DNA of 64,000 nucleotides from Ecdyonurus torrentis (GCA_949318235.1 OX439133.1:815572-879571); one strand, 5' to 3'. Shown: positions 44,816 to 56,395, counted from the stretch's first letter. The notes: a model not told the origin generated them from the letters alone. Program-made: numbers and translations.

Positions 44816-45652
44816 AGCCTGTACTCTACTATTACACGCTTGCTGCATCGCGAGGTATGAAGTGTCAAAGTCAGTCAAGACGTGACTTACGTCAAGGTCA
44901 AGGGTCAGCACACCATACTTGACCTCACACCAAACAAACGACTTTCCACGTCCAATGTAATAAACTTTACACACAAATTGTAACTTTTTATGACGTTCAA
45001 ATGTGCGAGACAAAATAAAAAACAAAAAAACACTTCAAAAGTATAAGAAGAAAGATTTGAGGCTTCTTTTTGGAAGGACTTCATAGTTTTTAATACTTTT
45101 ATCACTTCAAGACGTCCTTCTATGTCTCTCTCTCTCTCTCTCTCTCTCTTAGTTATTCCAAGACAAAAAATAACATTTTAACGCCCTTACTCCGTCTTTA
45201 TTTCTCTATACAAGTTCATTTAATCCCTTCATTTAATAATCCTATGCTAAATCGTAGCATAATATACATATAATATTTATAGAAAATAATTCACAATGTT
45301 TTTCAAACTTCATGTTAAAACAGAATACAAAAATAATTTATTTCTAAAAGAAAAACAATTAACTGCATTAATGCGTTATTATAAATATATGTTCAGTGAA
45401 ATTGCTAATTCAATATAAAAATTACTTGCAAATTTTCTATGGTTTATATATAGAAGCGTGTTCAGTATTCCTTATATTAATTTTTGTTACCTTCTACTTC
45501 TAGTTTGTTTGTTTTTTTGTTTGTTTGTTTGTTTGTTTGTTTGTTTTTTCTCTTTCTCTCTCTTCAATAAAACACATCAAAAAATATGTAGGCAAAATAA
45601 TCGTTCCAAAACAAATTTTAAGCGTCAATCAAATTTCCCGCACCTATCTTAG
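44816..45652. other. AT-rich DNA with (CT)n and (GTTT)n
   Basis: (CT)n at 45126-45149 and (TTTG)n at about 45504-45543. Minus frames of 66-72 codons at 44807-45105 are not recognised. Confidence 0.5.
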
Positions 45653-45903
45653 CTACACGGAAAAAAAGTAACTAAAAATTTGATTTTTAGACTTTTTTTT
45701 TTTTTTTTTTTTTTTTCATAATAAATTTCTTAGCAATATACAAAGTTTTTTAAGATGTGCAGAGCTAACTATTTACCACTGAAGAAATAACGTTTATACT
45801 AACAAGTTACTGTTTAAACTTTTGTCAACCAAGTTATTGGTTTGTACTGAAGAGTTACATCTATGTATCTAAATAATTACTAAAATTTATATTTTACGTG
45901 TAT
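45653..45903 (+). mobile_element. Family F element (empty-site reference)
   Basis: CTACACGGAAAAAAAGTAAC start, T-run, CTTAGCAATATACAAAGTT, GAAGAAATAACGTTTATAC, AAGTTACTGTTTAAACTTTT, CAAGTTATTGGTTTGTACTG, and an end TTTTACGTGTA. Termini resemble those of family C. The ATATACAAAG site is intact here, but holds a family A insertion at 59508. Confidence 0.72.
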
Positions 45904-46339
45904 AACAAATAAATACTGCTGGCCCAATGTTTTTAATTTAATTATTCACAAAGTCGCATTATTATTGACGTATTTTCTTCTCAAACTGATGCGTAATCAA
46001 TTAGCGACACAAAAAAGTAGCAACATTTTAATAATAAAAAACTGGACCGTGAACACGAACATTTTTCATCCACCTACTATTTGCTGTCCATGCTATAGCA
46101 AAGTGCGCCCACCGGCCGTCTTTTGTTTGCATCTCTCTTACCTAAAACAAAGGACAACAATGGTTACATAACAACACAAGCAATTAATGTTATCTTTTAT
46201 ACAACAAAATCCCAGCTTTGTGCGCACTTTTTAATTATAGCTTATTTAACAAAAGACAAACAGAATATGCACAGATAATTTCAGGAAAACAACATTTTAA
46301 TAAAAATAAATTTAAACTTTTTTAAGGGGGTTAATCACT
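45904..46339. other. AT-rich DNA, nothing recognised
   Basis: No family or gene recognised. Confidence 0.5.
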
Positions 46340-46680
46340 ATAAAGAAATATACCAGAAGAAAACATTAAATATCACAAAACACTTGATGGGACTTACATA
46401 AATAACGTTAGTTTGTCTCAAATCCCAACAGTAGCCCCCTAGCAGTGATCAGAAAATTTAGATTTATGCAACCCGCACAACATTTTCATACTAATATTTG
46501 CATGTTTCTGACGTCATAAACATGAATTTTCACGCAAATTGCATACTTTACAGTATTTTCATGATCTCTCGTGGGACTACATAAAGATTTGGGTAACAAT
46601 TGTCATCAGTTTTGTAGATCGCATTTCGTGTTTATTCATTAAAAAGCGCACGTATAGTTTTATGTGGTCTATGCCTTTAA
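46340..46680 (-). mobile_element. Family B TIR element, full length
   Basis: Left end TAAAGAAATATACCAGAAGA, right end GTGGTCTATGCCTTTAA. Contains AAACACTTGATGGGACTTAC, CAGTGATCAGAAAATTT, CAACCCGCACAACATTTTC, CRE palindrome at 46509 and GCATACTTTACAGTATTTTC. Closely matches 4710-5057. Confidence 0.83.
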
Positions 46681-47634
46681 AGTTATGTTGATTATGCGAT
46701 TTAAAGTCTTTTAAATTTTAAAGAAGTGAAATCGGGCAATTGAAAAACTAAAATGTTTAATTTAACATGGCAAACCCTAAACCAGCCCAAAACTAACGTA
46801 ATAATGATAATGACTATTGCCAGACACGTGCTCCGATTATAATCAAGCTGACTTTATTATAATATATTATGCATTGAAATTTTACATTTTTCACACATTT
46901 GCAAGTAGTTTTATTTATTATTATTTTTTTTTTTAACAACAATAAATAGACAGTAAATTTTTATTTTCAAATAATAATGAATAATTAATCAATTTTACTA
47001 AATAGCCAAATCAAAAAGACAATTTAATGAACAACAGTTATGTCAAACTAATTAAAACATATATTTTCATCGCAAAAAGCACGCCGTAAAAAGCTTATGA
47101 GCAAAATACAGTAATTTACAATAAAACAGGAAGTTTAAAATAAATATTGCAAACTTAAAAGTACATAAAAATGATAAATTACTTTAAAAAAGTTATATTA
47201 AAATAATTTTTTATTTCGTCATTTTAAAAGAATGTTATATTTTTTTGTTCTCTTTTGGCTGAGAAATTTCTCTTATTTTTCTTCCCACGAAAAGTTTTTC
47301 TGCTACAAAATTAAAATAAGAAAATACAAGCGCTATATTCTTGGCACAAAAATAACAAAATAAATAAATAAATAAAATTAATCATAAAAAAAGTCACTTC
47401 TCATAAATGTTAACTTTTTATTTTATTACAATATAATAAATTTAAATATATTTTTTTAATTAAATATTTTTTTATTAAATCAAATAATAAAAACCATAAA
47501 TTATCATTTATGAGGATGGGGGTCACGAATGGTGAACAAGAAAGTGACGTTAACTGGACCCTATTTAGAGGGACCTCAATAATGGTTCTCAATAATTTTT
47601 AATGTTTTTTTTTTTTTTTTTTTTTTTTGCCATT
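46681..47634. other. AT-rich DNA, nothing recognised
   Basis: T-run at about 47606-47628. No gene. Confidence 0.5.
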
Positions 47635-47735
47635 TATGCAGAAAGAATAAATTACGTAATTTATGCTGTATTTATGTCATTATAGCATAAATGATGCTAA
47701 ATTAGAATTATGGTTTGAGTTACGCTAAAATTGTT
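47635..47735. repeat. Family G-like AGCATAA cluster
   Basis: ATTACGTAATTTATGCTGTA, TATAGCATAAATGATGCTAA. It abuts the family A end at 47738. Confidence 0.5.
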
Positions 47736-47737
47736 AA

Positions 47738-48033
47738 TATAGGGTGTTTTCACTCATATTAAAGTCGACGCCATGTTGGATCACTCAATAACATAGGCCA
47801 TAAAGGAAAATGACCCATTTTGCCTGTTTAAGTGTACTTAGTGATATTTTTGCGAGCATTGATGTTATTAATAGCTTGAATTTTACTTGTGAGAAAAATA
47901 ATAATAAAAATTAACAGATTTCCCACAGAAACTCGACAAAAACGACGTTTGCTCTATGCTAAGTAATGTTATTAATCTCTCCAGTATGGCGTCCAAGCGC
48001 ATTCAGTATGACGCCATATGCATACACTCTATA
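47738..48033 (-). mobile_element. Family A MITE, full length
   Basis: TATA on both sides. GGGTGTTTTCACTCATATTA, GTCGACGCCATGTTGGATCA, GCGAGCATTGATGTTATTA, GTCCAAGCGCATTCAGTATG; the CRE is mutated (TGACGCCA); end GCATACACTC. Confidence 0.87.
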
Positions 48034-49183
48034 CGAGCAGTTTAAAATTATTTGATTAAAATAGACAAGCCAGATCTTATTGGATTTCTAGCCTCATAAA
48101 TATAAAAATAAAAAGCAATAAAAAATACTTTAAATTAACTAATATTATATAATATGAAAAATCTGCAATTTCATTTATTTTGGCAGAAATAGCAAATTTA
48201 TTATAGCTTTATTGACTTTTTTCGGATAATAAAAATAAAATAATAATAAAAAAATGTGATTTTAATGATAAATTATGAAAAGCAAATAATGGCAAATATC
48301 CAAAACAATATGGGCAAGCAGTTCCTTGGGAAACAAACATTTTATATGAAACTTTTAAACTTTACACAATAAAAATTTATTTATTTCCAGTTTTTTTTTT
48401 TTTTTTATTTTTTTTTTTTTTCCCAATATTGGGTGTGCCGAGATGCTCTCTCTCTCTCTCGTTTCAATGAACCATTTTTCTTGTCGCAAAAAAAAAAAAG
48501 AGTTTCAATATTTATTTTAATTAACATAAATAAAATTTCAATTATTAATAAATAATAATTAATTACTACAGTTCGAGGAATTTCCTTCACACAAAATAAT
48601 AAAACAAAAACCTTATTTGAAAGCACAGCAATTGGATATTAAATATCATACAAGCAAAGGGAACATGAGCAAAATATGCAAGAAATGTAAATTCCAGGAA
48701 ATTGAAATGGAATATTATAATATACAGCACACCACCCACGCTGGCAGATATGCGTTTTAATCATGTAAACTTTATTTTAGTAACATAACTTTATCATAGG
48801 CAAGGTGTGGTGCATGAAGTGTAGTAAAAACCATGGGTAGACACATAATATATTGTTGATATAAAAATTCATTGCTTTATTATTTGATTGCTAATAATTT
48901 AATTTAGCAATAATAAATCAAAATTATTGCTTATTTTACAATTATTTGGCAATAATATTATGACGAATTTGTCAAATAATTATCTTGTACAGCAGAATTG
49001 TTTTGCAATTTCAAATAAAACTAACATTTTATTTTAATGATTTATATCCAATTTTCAGTAATGTATCATTAAAATTAATCTTAATTACTGATTCATTACA
49101 AAAATTAAGTTTTAGTACAAAATCTTGTGGTAGCAGAAATTATAAATTGGAGCAGAAAATCTTGCATACACAATTTAGTACCA
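48034..49183. other. AT-rich DNA, nothing recognised
   Basis: T-runs at about 48391-48421 and a short CTCTCTCTCTCTC at 48446. TTTGCAATAATA-type AT words at 48890-48960. No gene. Confidence 0.55.
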
Positions 49184-49366
49184 TTAACGGTTATGACGTC
49201 ACTAAATGGTAACGATAAAAACGTAAATGACGTCACAAATGTTAACATTGTAATGAATTTAACATCCAAAAAGTTAAACGTTGCATACTCATCTTTTTTT
49301 TACTGTCATTCTAACGCTTGTGACGTCACTTACATTTTTATCGTTTTACTGACGTCATAGCCGTTT
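49184..49366. mobile_element. Foldback element with four CRE palindromes
   Basis: Arms of about 58 bp: the left reads AACGGTTATGACGTCACTAA, ACGATAAAAACGTAAATGAC, GTCACAAATGTTA; the right arm is its near-perfect reverse complement ending CATAGCCGTTTA. Each arm carries two TGACGTCA palindromes (49195, 49229; 49320, 49351). The loop is about 65 bp. Single copy in the window. Confidence 0.8.
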
Positions 49367-49483
49367 ATTTAATAACTGTAATTTAATGCAAATATCAAAT
49401 GTATGCATTTTTTTAAAAGTAACCTAGCTATTTATCATAATAATATTATGGCCTATCATTATTTGTGATAAATTATCAATTTC

Positions 49484-49486
<3 letters not shown>

Positions 49487-49517
<31 letters not shown>
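49487..49517. repeat. (CT)n microsatellite
   Basis: About 31 bp. Confidence 0.93.
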
Positions 49518-49522
<5 letters not shown>

Positions 49523-49754
49523 CTGACCAAATTTCCTAACAAGATAAATATGCATATCATACAATAATAAAATACACACACAAAAAATAAACAGCAAATA
49601 AAAAAGTAGACGAAAAATCATTAATTATAAAGTATATAAAAAATTACTTATTTCGATAACACAAAAAAATGACAAGGAACGTCAAAACTTTGAGATAGTT
49701 GAAAAATTATCAACACTGGCAAAAAAAAATTGTTTAAGTTCTATTGAACTGTCG

Positions 49755-50047
49755 CTGTATGCGCATGACGTCACACCAAATGCGCTTCGACGCCATACTG
49801 AAGCAATGCATTCTCAGCATAGGATTAACATTTTTGTATATTTTCTTTGGAAAATCACTCAAATCAGTTAATTTTTGTTTATTATTATTTTTCCCACATA
49901 CTTGAAATTCAAGGCATTAACAGCATGCTCTCAAAATTATTGCTTAGTATTTTTGAACTGGCAAAATGTCACATTTTTCTATACCGATCAATGTCATTGA
50001 GTGATCCAACATGGCGTCGACTTTAACATGAATGCATAGACACTACA
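49755..50047 (+). mobile_element. Family A MITE, ends eroded
   Basis: GTATGCGCATGACGTCACAC, GCGCTTCGACGCCATACTG, GAAATTCAAGGCATTAACAG, GATCCAACATGGCGTCGAC, CATGAATGCATAGACACTA. Confidence 0.82.
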
Positions 50048-50048
50048 G

Positions 50049-50219
50049 ATTTAATTAGAATATCAAGTAAATGAGAAAAATATTAATAACAAATAATTAA
50101 CCGATTTCCTAAAGAAAATAGACAAAAACAAAGTTTGTCCTATACTGAGCAATTTTATTTATTACTCCAGTATGGCGTCCAAGCGCACCCAGTATGACGT
50201 CATGCGGATACACCCTATA
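50049..50219 (-). mobile_element. Family A, half element in opposite orientation
   Basis: Starts inside the element (GAATATCAAGTAAATGAG) and ends with an intact GCGGATACACCCTATA; CRE at 50194. Same full-plus-half layout as 30211-30667, but with a slightly different internal breakpoint. Confidence 0.8.
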
Positions 50220-50665
50220 GATGTTTATACAGTGTGCAATAAGTTGATACAAAGCATGATACGAAGTATATATAGAAATGGCGCCAACTCTCTCTCCGTC
50301 TCTAAGACGACTCACCAAAGATAAGAGTCACTATAAGATATTTCTCATTACACCTAGGGTGGGGGGAGGTAAGTTATGGTGTCATATACGATGTATGTTG
50401 TATGCACTTTGGTCCATAGTGCGTGTGATAGGAGGTAACATAGAGTGCATATCTCAAAGTCCAAGGATAATGTAAGGAGTGAGGTAATGCAAACTTATGC
50501 AAATAGTAAACTGTGTAAATCAAAACAGTAATTATTATAGAGGTGAATAAATAAGTCAATAAATATATAAACCAATAAATAAGTAAATAATTGGCTACAT
50601 TGCAGTTTTGAAAAAAAAATTTTTTTTTTTTTTTGAAATAGCAATAATTATTTTGCAGCGCTTTA

Positions 50666-50710
<45 letters not shown>

Positions 50711-51205
50711 TAAATAAATGCATACATCTCTAAATTGCAGTTGAGTGAATGATTCAATTTCTGCTTCAACTTTTTTATATTATTTTTCTGAAATGCCATT
50801 TTTCTTTATGAATTCACGTCGTTTGAAATTACTATTAATGATATAGTTATATATCAGCAAAAAATATAAAGGTAAACACAAATACTATGAGAAATACAGA
50901 CAAATCTGTATCTATATCTTTATCCATAACTATCAATATCTATGCTTATATTTCATCAAAAAATAAATAAATTTCTAGAAGTAATATTTTATTAATATTG
51001 AATCATAATATAGAAAATAAAGAAACAAAAATAAAATGTGCATGATATCATTTCCATATTTTGCAAACTCAGCTAAAAAATTCTTTACATAAAAAAAAAA
51101 AGCTGCCGACATTCACAAAATACATTCACAATAAAATGTAGATTGTCCAGCCTATGACGTCATCATTAAGTCCACCCATAATGCAGTGCGGTGCACGAGT
51201 CACTG
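50220..51205. other. AT-rich DNA with poly-A
   Basis: Poly-A at 50669-50708, T-run at about 50622-50634, a G-rich GGGTGGGGGGAGG at about 50358, isolated CRE palindrome at 51154. No gene. Confidence 0.55.
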
Positions 51206-51596
51206 TCCCCCACCCTCGTACCTTGCCATATAAGGCACGTTGAGTAAGTAAGTAAAGCTATGCAAGCAGTAAACGGTACTTGAATGATCGCACTGGAGTA
51301 ATATTGCAAGATCTTAAGTAATCTGTGCGGGTGACTCACTACACGGCAAGAACATACATGTCTACCTAGCTACCTACATATAGGGTGTATGCACATGACG
51401 TCACTGTCCCCCACCCTCGTACCTTGCCATATATAGTAAGTAAGTAAAGCTATGCAAGCAGTAAACGGTACTTGAATGATCGCACTGGAGTAATATTGCA
51501 AGATCTTAAGTAATCTATGCGGGTGACTCACTACACGGCAAGAACATGCGCGTCTACCTAGCTACCTACATAGGGTGTTTGCATATGACGTCACTG
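51206..51596 (+). repeat. Direct tandem duplication (201 + 190 bp) capturing a family A end
   Basis: TCCCCCACCCTCGTACCTTG starts unit 1 at 51206 and unit 2 at 51407. Each unit ends in the first about 25 bp of family A, up to GACGTCACTG. The pre-duplication left flank (GAGTCACTG, at 51199-51205) and the family A breakpoint (CGTCACTG) share GTCACTG, so the duplication joined at 7 bases of microhomology. Unit 2 lacks about 10 bp near the TAAGTAAG repeat. Confidence 0.87.
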
Positions 51597-52007
51597 ATTG
51601 CGCTTCACACCGGAGCAAGGAACAAACATTGATGTTGTTCGTAAACCTTGTTTTTCGTGGCCCAAACTACAAAAAAAAAATGACAAGCACCTAATGCTTG
51701 TTAAATGGAAGTGCACATTTTTTTTTTTTTTTTTTTTTTTTTTGGTGCAAGGGAACAGGGTTTACGCATCATTATTGCTCATCAAACAACGAACTTCATA
51801 TTTGACTATTTTCTGTGGGAAATCGGTTCATTCTTCGTTAATACTATTTTTCTCTCACACATACTTGAAATTCAAGCTATTAACAACATCAATGCTGTCA
51901 AAAATAATGCTTAGTATTTTTAAACTGGCAAAATGAGTTATTTTCCCATACTGGACCATGTTATTGAGTGATCCAACATGGCGTCGACTTAAACCAAAAA
52001 AACACCC
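51571..52007 (+). mobile_element. Family A MITE with nested family E hairpin
   Basis: Left end CATAGGGTGTTTGCATATGA at 51570; CRE 51586; interrupted at AACATTG by the family E element; it resumes at ATTGCTCATCAAAC and runs to AAACACCCTATA. The right subterminal CATGAATGCAT is replaced by an A-rich stretch. Confidence 0.82.
51632..51770. mobile_element. Family E hairpin MITE nested in family A
   Basis: TGTTGTTCGTAAACCTTGTT on the left; GGGAACAGGGTTTACGCATC on the right; AAATGGAAGTGCACA and a T-expansion inside. The host family A sequence on both sides is continuous apart from a short repeat (ATTG) that may be the target duplication. Confidence 0.75.
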
Positions 52008-52011
52008 TATA

Positions 52012-52305
52012 GGATGTATGCGGATGACGTCATATTTATTGCGCTTGGAGGCTATAACATTGTTCAGCATAGGACAAACTTCGTTTAAGGCAATTTTCTT
52101 TGGGAAATTGGTTAATTTTTTGTTATTGTTATTTTTCTCACATACTTGAGATACTAATTCAACATATTTACAGCGTCAATGCTCTCAAAAATATTGCTTA
52201 GTATTTTTAAACTGTAGCAAAATGAGTCATCTTTACATACTGGCCCATGTTATTGAGTGATCCAACATGGCGTCGACTTAAACATGAATGCATATTACAC
52301 CCTAT
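52012..52305 (+). mobile_element. Family A MITE abutting the previous copy
   Basis: Begins GGATGTATGCGGATGACGTC directly after the TATA (52008-52011) that also ends the previous element. It has GGCAATTTTCTTTGGGAAAT, AATGCTCTCAAAAATATTGC and right end CATATTACACCCTAT. Two copies sharing one TATA implies insertion into the terminal TATA of an older copy. Confidence 0.87.
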
Positions 52306-52508
52306 GGCAGCGTGTTTTGTAGTGTAAGTATGTGAGATGCTAGAGCCGTCACGGTGCAGTACTTGAGTTAATGTAGCGTGACTCACTCAGGTTAATTACA
52401 GGTAAGCAAACTTTACCTTACCCAAGATCAACTCGCACTTAAATTACTTTTTTACCGATGCTCATAATATTATTGCTTACTACACTGTAAAAAAATATAG
52501 AAAACCTC

Positions 52509-52813
52509 AATAGGGTCCATTCATTCATGTAAAAGTCGACGCCATGTAGGAACACTCAATAACATAGGCGGCATAAATAACCCATTTTGCCAGTTTAAAA
52601 CCACTATGCAATATTTTTGAGAGCATTGATGTTGTTAATATGTTGAAATAGAGTCTCAATTATGTAAGAAAAATAACAATAAAACAAAAAATTAACTGAT
52701 TTCCTTAAGAAAATTGCCTAAAACGAAGTTTGTCCTATGCTCAGATATGTTATTCACTACTCCAGTATGGCCTTCAAGTGCATTAAATATGACGTCATGC
52801 GCATACACCCTTA
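52509..52813 (-). mobile_element. Family A MITE, full length
   Basis: ATAGGGTCCATTCATTCATG, GTCGACGCCATGTAGGAAC, GAGAGCATTGATGTTG, CRE at 52790, GCGCATACACCCTTA. It is followed by an (AATA)n-containing stretch. Confidence 0.85.
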
Positions 52814-53052
52814 CCATGCATTTGAACATTACTATTCAAATGTACTATTTTGGTTTATGTATAGTTTTCTGTACTGTGTAAATTAATAAATAAATAAACT
52901 CTATTGCTGTTTTTGAGACCAAAGTTTTAAACTAATTTATATTTTTACCATATTCATGATTTTTACACATATTTTGATAATTTAAAAACTTTTTTTCATA
53001 CATAAATGCAACTTAAAACTAATAAATAAATGAAACGTATTCTTAATGCTAT
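52814..53052. other. AT-rich DNA
   Basis: TTAATAAATAAATAAAC at about 52883 could be a very short LINE tail, but no coding sequence precedes it. Confidence 0.4.
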
Positions 53053-53160
53053 ACCTTAATTTTAGCATAATCTGTTAAACACAGCATAATTTATGCTATA
53101 TTACATAAATAACTGATACAGCATAAATATTATTTTGTAATAATTTATGCTCATTCGCAA
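53053..53160. repeat. Family G palindromic AGCATAA cluster
   Basis: TTAGCATAATCTG, AGCATAATTTATGCTATATT, ACAGCATAAATATTATTTTG, TAATTTATGCTC. Very similar in order to 22155-22225. Confidence 0.65.
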
Positions 53161-53355
53161 CTTTTATGGCTAATGAAGTAATATTGCATAAATTTCGTGT
53201 TAAAAAATTGTTAAACTCAATTTTTTTTATTTTGTATTTTTATTGGTTATTTTATTTACGTATTTGATTGTAGGATGAAAGAAATGAATAAATATAATAT
53301 ATATTTTGAATTTATTAAGTTATTTATTTATTAATTCTTTTTTTTTTTATTACTA

Positions 53356-53386
<31 letters not shown>

Positions 53387-54075
53387 GAGGCAGAAAAATG
53401 AAAAAATAAGCTATATGAGAACATCCCGTTTATGTTAAAAATTAGCACCAAAAATTTTTAAATAATAAAAAATAATAATATTACATAAAAGTTAGAAAAA
53501 TGCAGGCATCTTTGCACTTTGAACCTTGGTAAATATTTGACCTCTGTTTGTCTTATGTTTATTTTGCTCTTGTCTCCCCGCCGGAAACACAAACATACAA
53601 TACGACTTACAAAAACAATGGACCAAATCAAAACACACAAATCTGCTACCAAACAACAAAATAAATTCATTTCAATAAAAATTGAAGTCTGTAACATATA
53701 AAAATACAGAACTATGAAGCTGAAGCAGAAATAAATTACAAATGAAATTATTAATAAAAAAAAAATAAAAAAGCAATTTTATGGTTTTAAGCAACATTTT
53801 TTACTGCATTAAATTATACGATTTTTTTTTCTTTAATTAATACACTGATTACAGTAATTTACAAATGAATTATTTATTTTATTTGTTAAACAATAACAAA
53901 ATTTCACTTTCTATACTTGCTACACTCTGAAAACAAACTGCTAGTGAGATTAAAAATTTTATCTAAAAATTCATAGTTTATAAATTGAACTATAATAAAG
54001 TGATATTAAAATTAACGATAAGAGATTAAATATTTGAAATGTTTACTCTCTACCAGTGAATGGTGCATGAGATAC
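53161..54075. other. AT-rich DNA, nothing recognised
   Basis: T-run at 53360-53386 and a C-type terminus GCTACACTCTGAAAACAAAC with CTGCTAGTGAGATT at about 53921-53955. No gene. Confidence 0.55.
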
Positions 54076-54383
54076 TATAGGGTGTTTTCATTCATGTTAA
54101 AGTCAACGTCATAAGTGAGTACTAAATAACATTGGCCGGTATAGGAAAATGTCACATTTTGCCAGTTTAAAAATACTTCGCAATATTTTTGAGAGCATTA
54201 ATGCCGTTAACAGGTTGAATTAGTACCTCAAGTATGCAAGAAAAATAATAATGACCAAAAAATAGCTAATTTACTAGCGAAAAGTCAAAAACTACGTTTG
54301 TCCTATGCAGAGCAATGTTATTCATTGCTCAAGGAGAGCATCGAAAAGCACTCAGAATGACGTCATGCGTACACACCCTATAT
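54076..54383 (-). mobile_element. Family A MITE, full length
   Basis: TATA on both sides. GGGTGTTTTCATTCATG, ATTTTTGAGAGCATTAATGC, CCTCAAGTATGCAAG, AGAGCAATGTTATTCATTGC, CRE at about 54358, GCGTACACACCC. It shares the GCATCGAAAAGCACTCAGAA variant with 58826-59132 (inverted), and is therefore a distinct subfamily. Confidence 0.88.
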
Positions 54384-54420
54384 AATGAAATATGGTACAG
54401 AGCTTACACTAATGTTTAAA

Positions 54421-54713
54421 TATAGGGTGTATGCACATGACGTCATATTTAATGCGCTTGCAGGCCATACTGGATCAATGAATAACATTGCTCAAAGGAC
54501 AAATTTGAAATTTCATCTTTGGCATTTTCTCGGTTAATTTTTTAATATTATTTTTCTCACAAATTTGATATCTGGAAGCTTTTAACAACATTATTGCTCT
54601 CAAAAATATTTTGATATTTTGAAAAGTATTTTGAAATGGCAAAATGTATATCAATTTTCTGTTATTTATTGAAACAACACGGCGTCGACTTTAAGATGAA
54701 TGCATACACCCTA
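54421..54713 (+). mobile_element. Family A MITE, full length
   Basis: GGGTGTATGCACATGACGTC, GCGCTTGCAGGCCATACTGG, ATCAATGAATAACATTGCTC, AACACGGCGTCGACTTTAAG, ATGAATGCATACACCCTA. Only 37 bp separate it from the previous, inverted copy. Confidence 0.87.
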
Positions 54714-55130
54714 AAACATTTGTTAATAGACATTTGCTTTGTATAAATATAAGCCAATAACAAAAAAAGCCTTGATACATTTTTATTTCCCAGTGTAGTT
54801 TTAATTTCCCCAAGTTTAATACAAAATGAAGATTCAAATTTATTACACTTGGAAATGAAAATTGAAAGGTAAAATTGAAAAATATTTGCTTTCTAAAAAT
54901 TGCATTAAAAAAAAACAACACAAAGACGTGTGTATTTAAATTTACAAAGTATCAAAAAATGTTAAAATTTATTTCATATAAATATAAATCATAAAGAAAA
55001 AAAATACATATTTTTTATGCCTGTATATAAAAAATTTACTACAATAATAAATTTTTCAACGTTTACGAAATTTTTTTTTTCATATATATATATAGTTAAC
55101 TTTTTTCTCTGATATAATAATGATTTGAAA
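54714..55130. other. AT-rich DNA, nothing recognised
   Basis: No family or gene recognised. Confidence 0.5.
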
Positions 55131-55149
55131 TTTTCTCTCCGTCTCTCTT

Positions 55150-55232
<83 letters not shown>

Positions 55233-55464
55233 TCTCACATACACACACTCTCTTTTTTTACTCTTTATCTCTCCCTCTTTCTCTCTGTCTCTCATTTTAC
55301 TCTCTATTCTATTTTATATGTATATTCTCTATTTCTACTCTCCCTCCCTCCCTCCCTCTGTCTCTCTTTTGTTTTACTCTTTCTCTCTCTTTCTATACTC
55401 GTTTTACTCTATTTCTAAACGTATATACCTTGTTTCCATTCCTTCCTTCCTCCCTTAAAGCCCT

Positions 55465-55540
<76 letters not shown>

Positions 55541-55690
55541 AACACACACACTATTTTTTTTTCATTTTTTACTCTATTTCACTATTTTCATACACTTATT
55601 ACTCTTTTTCTCTTATTTTACTCTGTCTACTATAGTCTCTCTCTCTCTCTCTGTCTCTCTCTCTCTCTCCCTCCCTCCCTCCCCCTCCCC
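55131..55690. repeat. Polypyrimidine region: (CT)n, (CA)n, (CCCT)n
   Basis: About 560 bp of nearly unbroken C/T on the plus strand: (CT)n 55146-55230, mixed TCTCTC/TTTACTC to 55470, (CT)n 55471-55520 running into (CA)n to about 55550, and (CT)n plus CCCTCCCT at 55635-55690. Repeated ACTCT spacers look like decayed GA/CT repeats. Open frames are LSLSLS readings. Confidence 0.93.
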
Positions 55691-56034
55691 CACATATAGC
55701 TACACACTCGCATGATACTCCCTAGATTTATGACGCAATATTTCCGCAATCATTATTCCAAACCAGTTGATTATCGTTCTGTAATTTATTGGAATGCAAA
55801 CTCCAATGAGCGATAAGGATCCTCAATATTATCACATTTTTGTATGTTTGAGCATCATTGGCGTATAATTAGCTTCACTAATTAATCATTGCACACAAAA
55901 GTTCACTTCTACATTATAATATTGCATAGTTTCACATTGTTATCATTTTTAACCATTTTTGTTTAATAATTATTTGCTTTAAATTTAAACTCATGAAAAA
56001 TCAGTTGAATAAACCAAACGTGAGATTTAAGTAT
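55691..56034. other. AT-rich DNA, nothing recognised
   Basis: No family or gene recognised. Confidence 0.5.
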
Positions 56035-56345
56035 TCCGATGGCTTGTATCTCAAAATCTAACAATAAAACTGACAAACTTAATGATGAAATTTGAAAGTT
56101 AACAGTAACAGCTACCTATGATAACATTTTCACCATCAGATAAGACAGAAAATAATTATTGAAATTAACATGGGCTCTTATGGCACTAAAACTAAAAAAA
56201 AAAAAAAAAAAAACTAATTTAAAATCTAGCATGGTGACCTTCCAAATTTTTGAAGATATTCTGTATAACCTAATCTATCATTGTACAAAATTTCACATTT
56301 TTATTTCTCACAACTTTTTAGTTAAATCCCGCAGCACCTGATTTC
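56035..56345 (+). repeat. Family D dispersed repeat, long copy
   Basis: GATGGCTTGTATCTCAAAAT, AAGTTAACAGTAACAGCTACC, CACCATCAGATAAGACAG, ATTAACATGGGCTCTTATGG, A-run, TAGCATGGTGACCTTCC, ACAACTTTTTAGTTAAATCC, CACCTGATTTCA. It defines both halves of the repeat together with 6231-6565. Confidence 0.78.
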
Positions 56346-56395
56346 ACGCTTAAAAAAATAATAATAAAAATGACAGAGTTGAAGTGGATTGGTGA

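Noticed and set aside
52876..52905. AATAAATAAATAAA as a second LINE tail
   Set aside because: Only about 60 bp separate it from a family A end and no LINE coding or 3' UTR similarity to 33795-33925 is visible.
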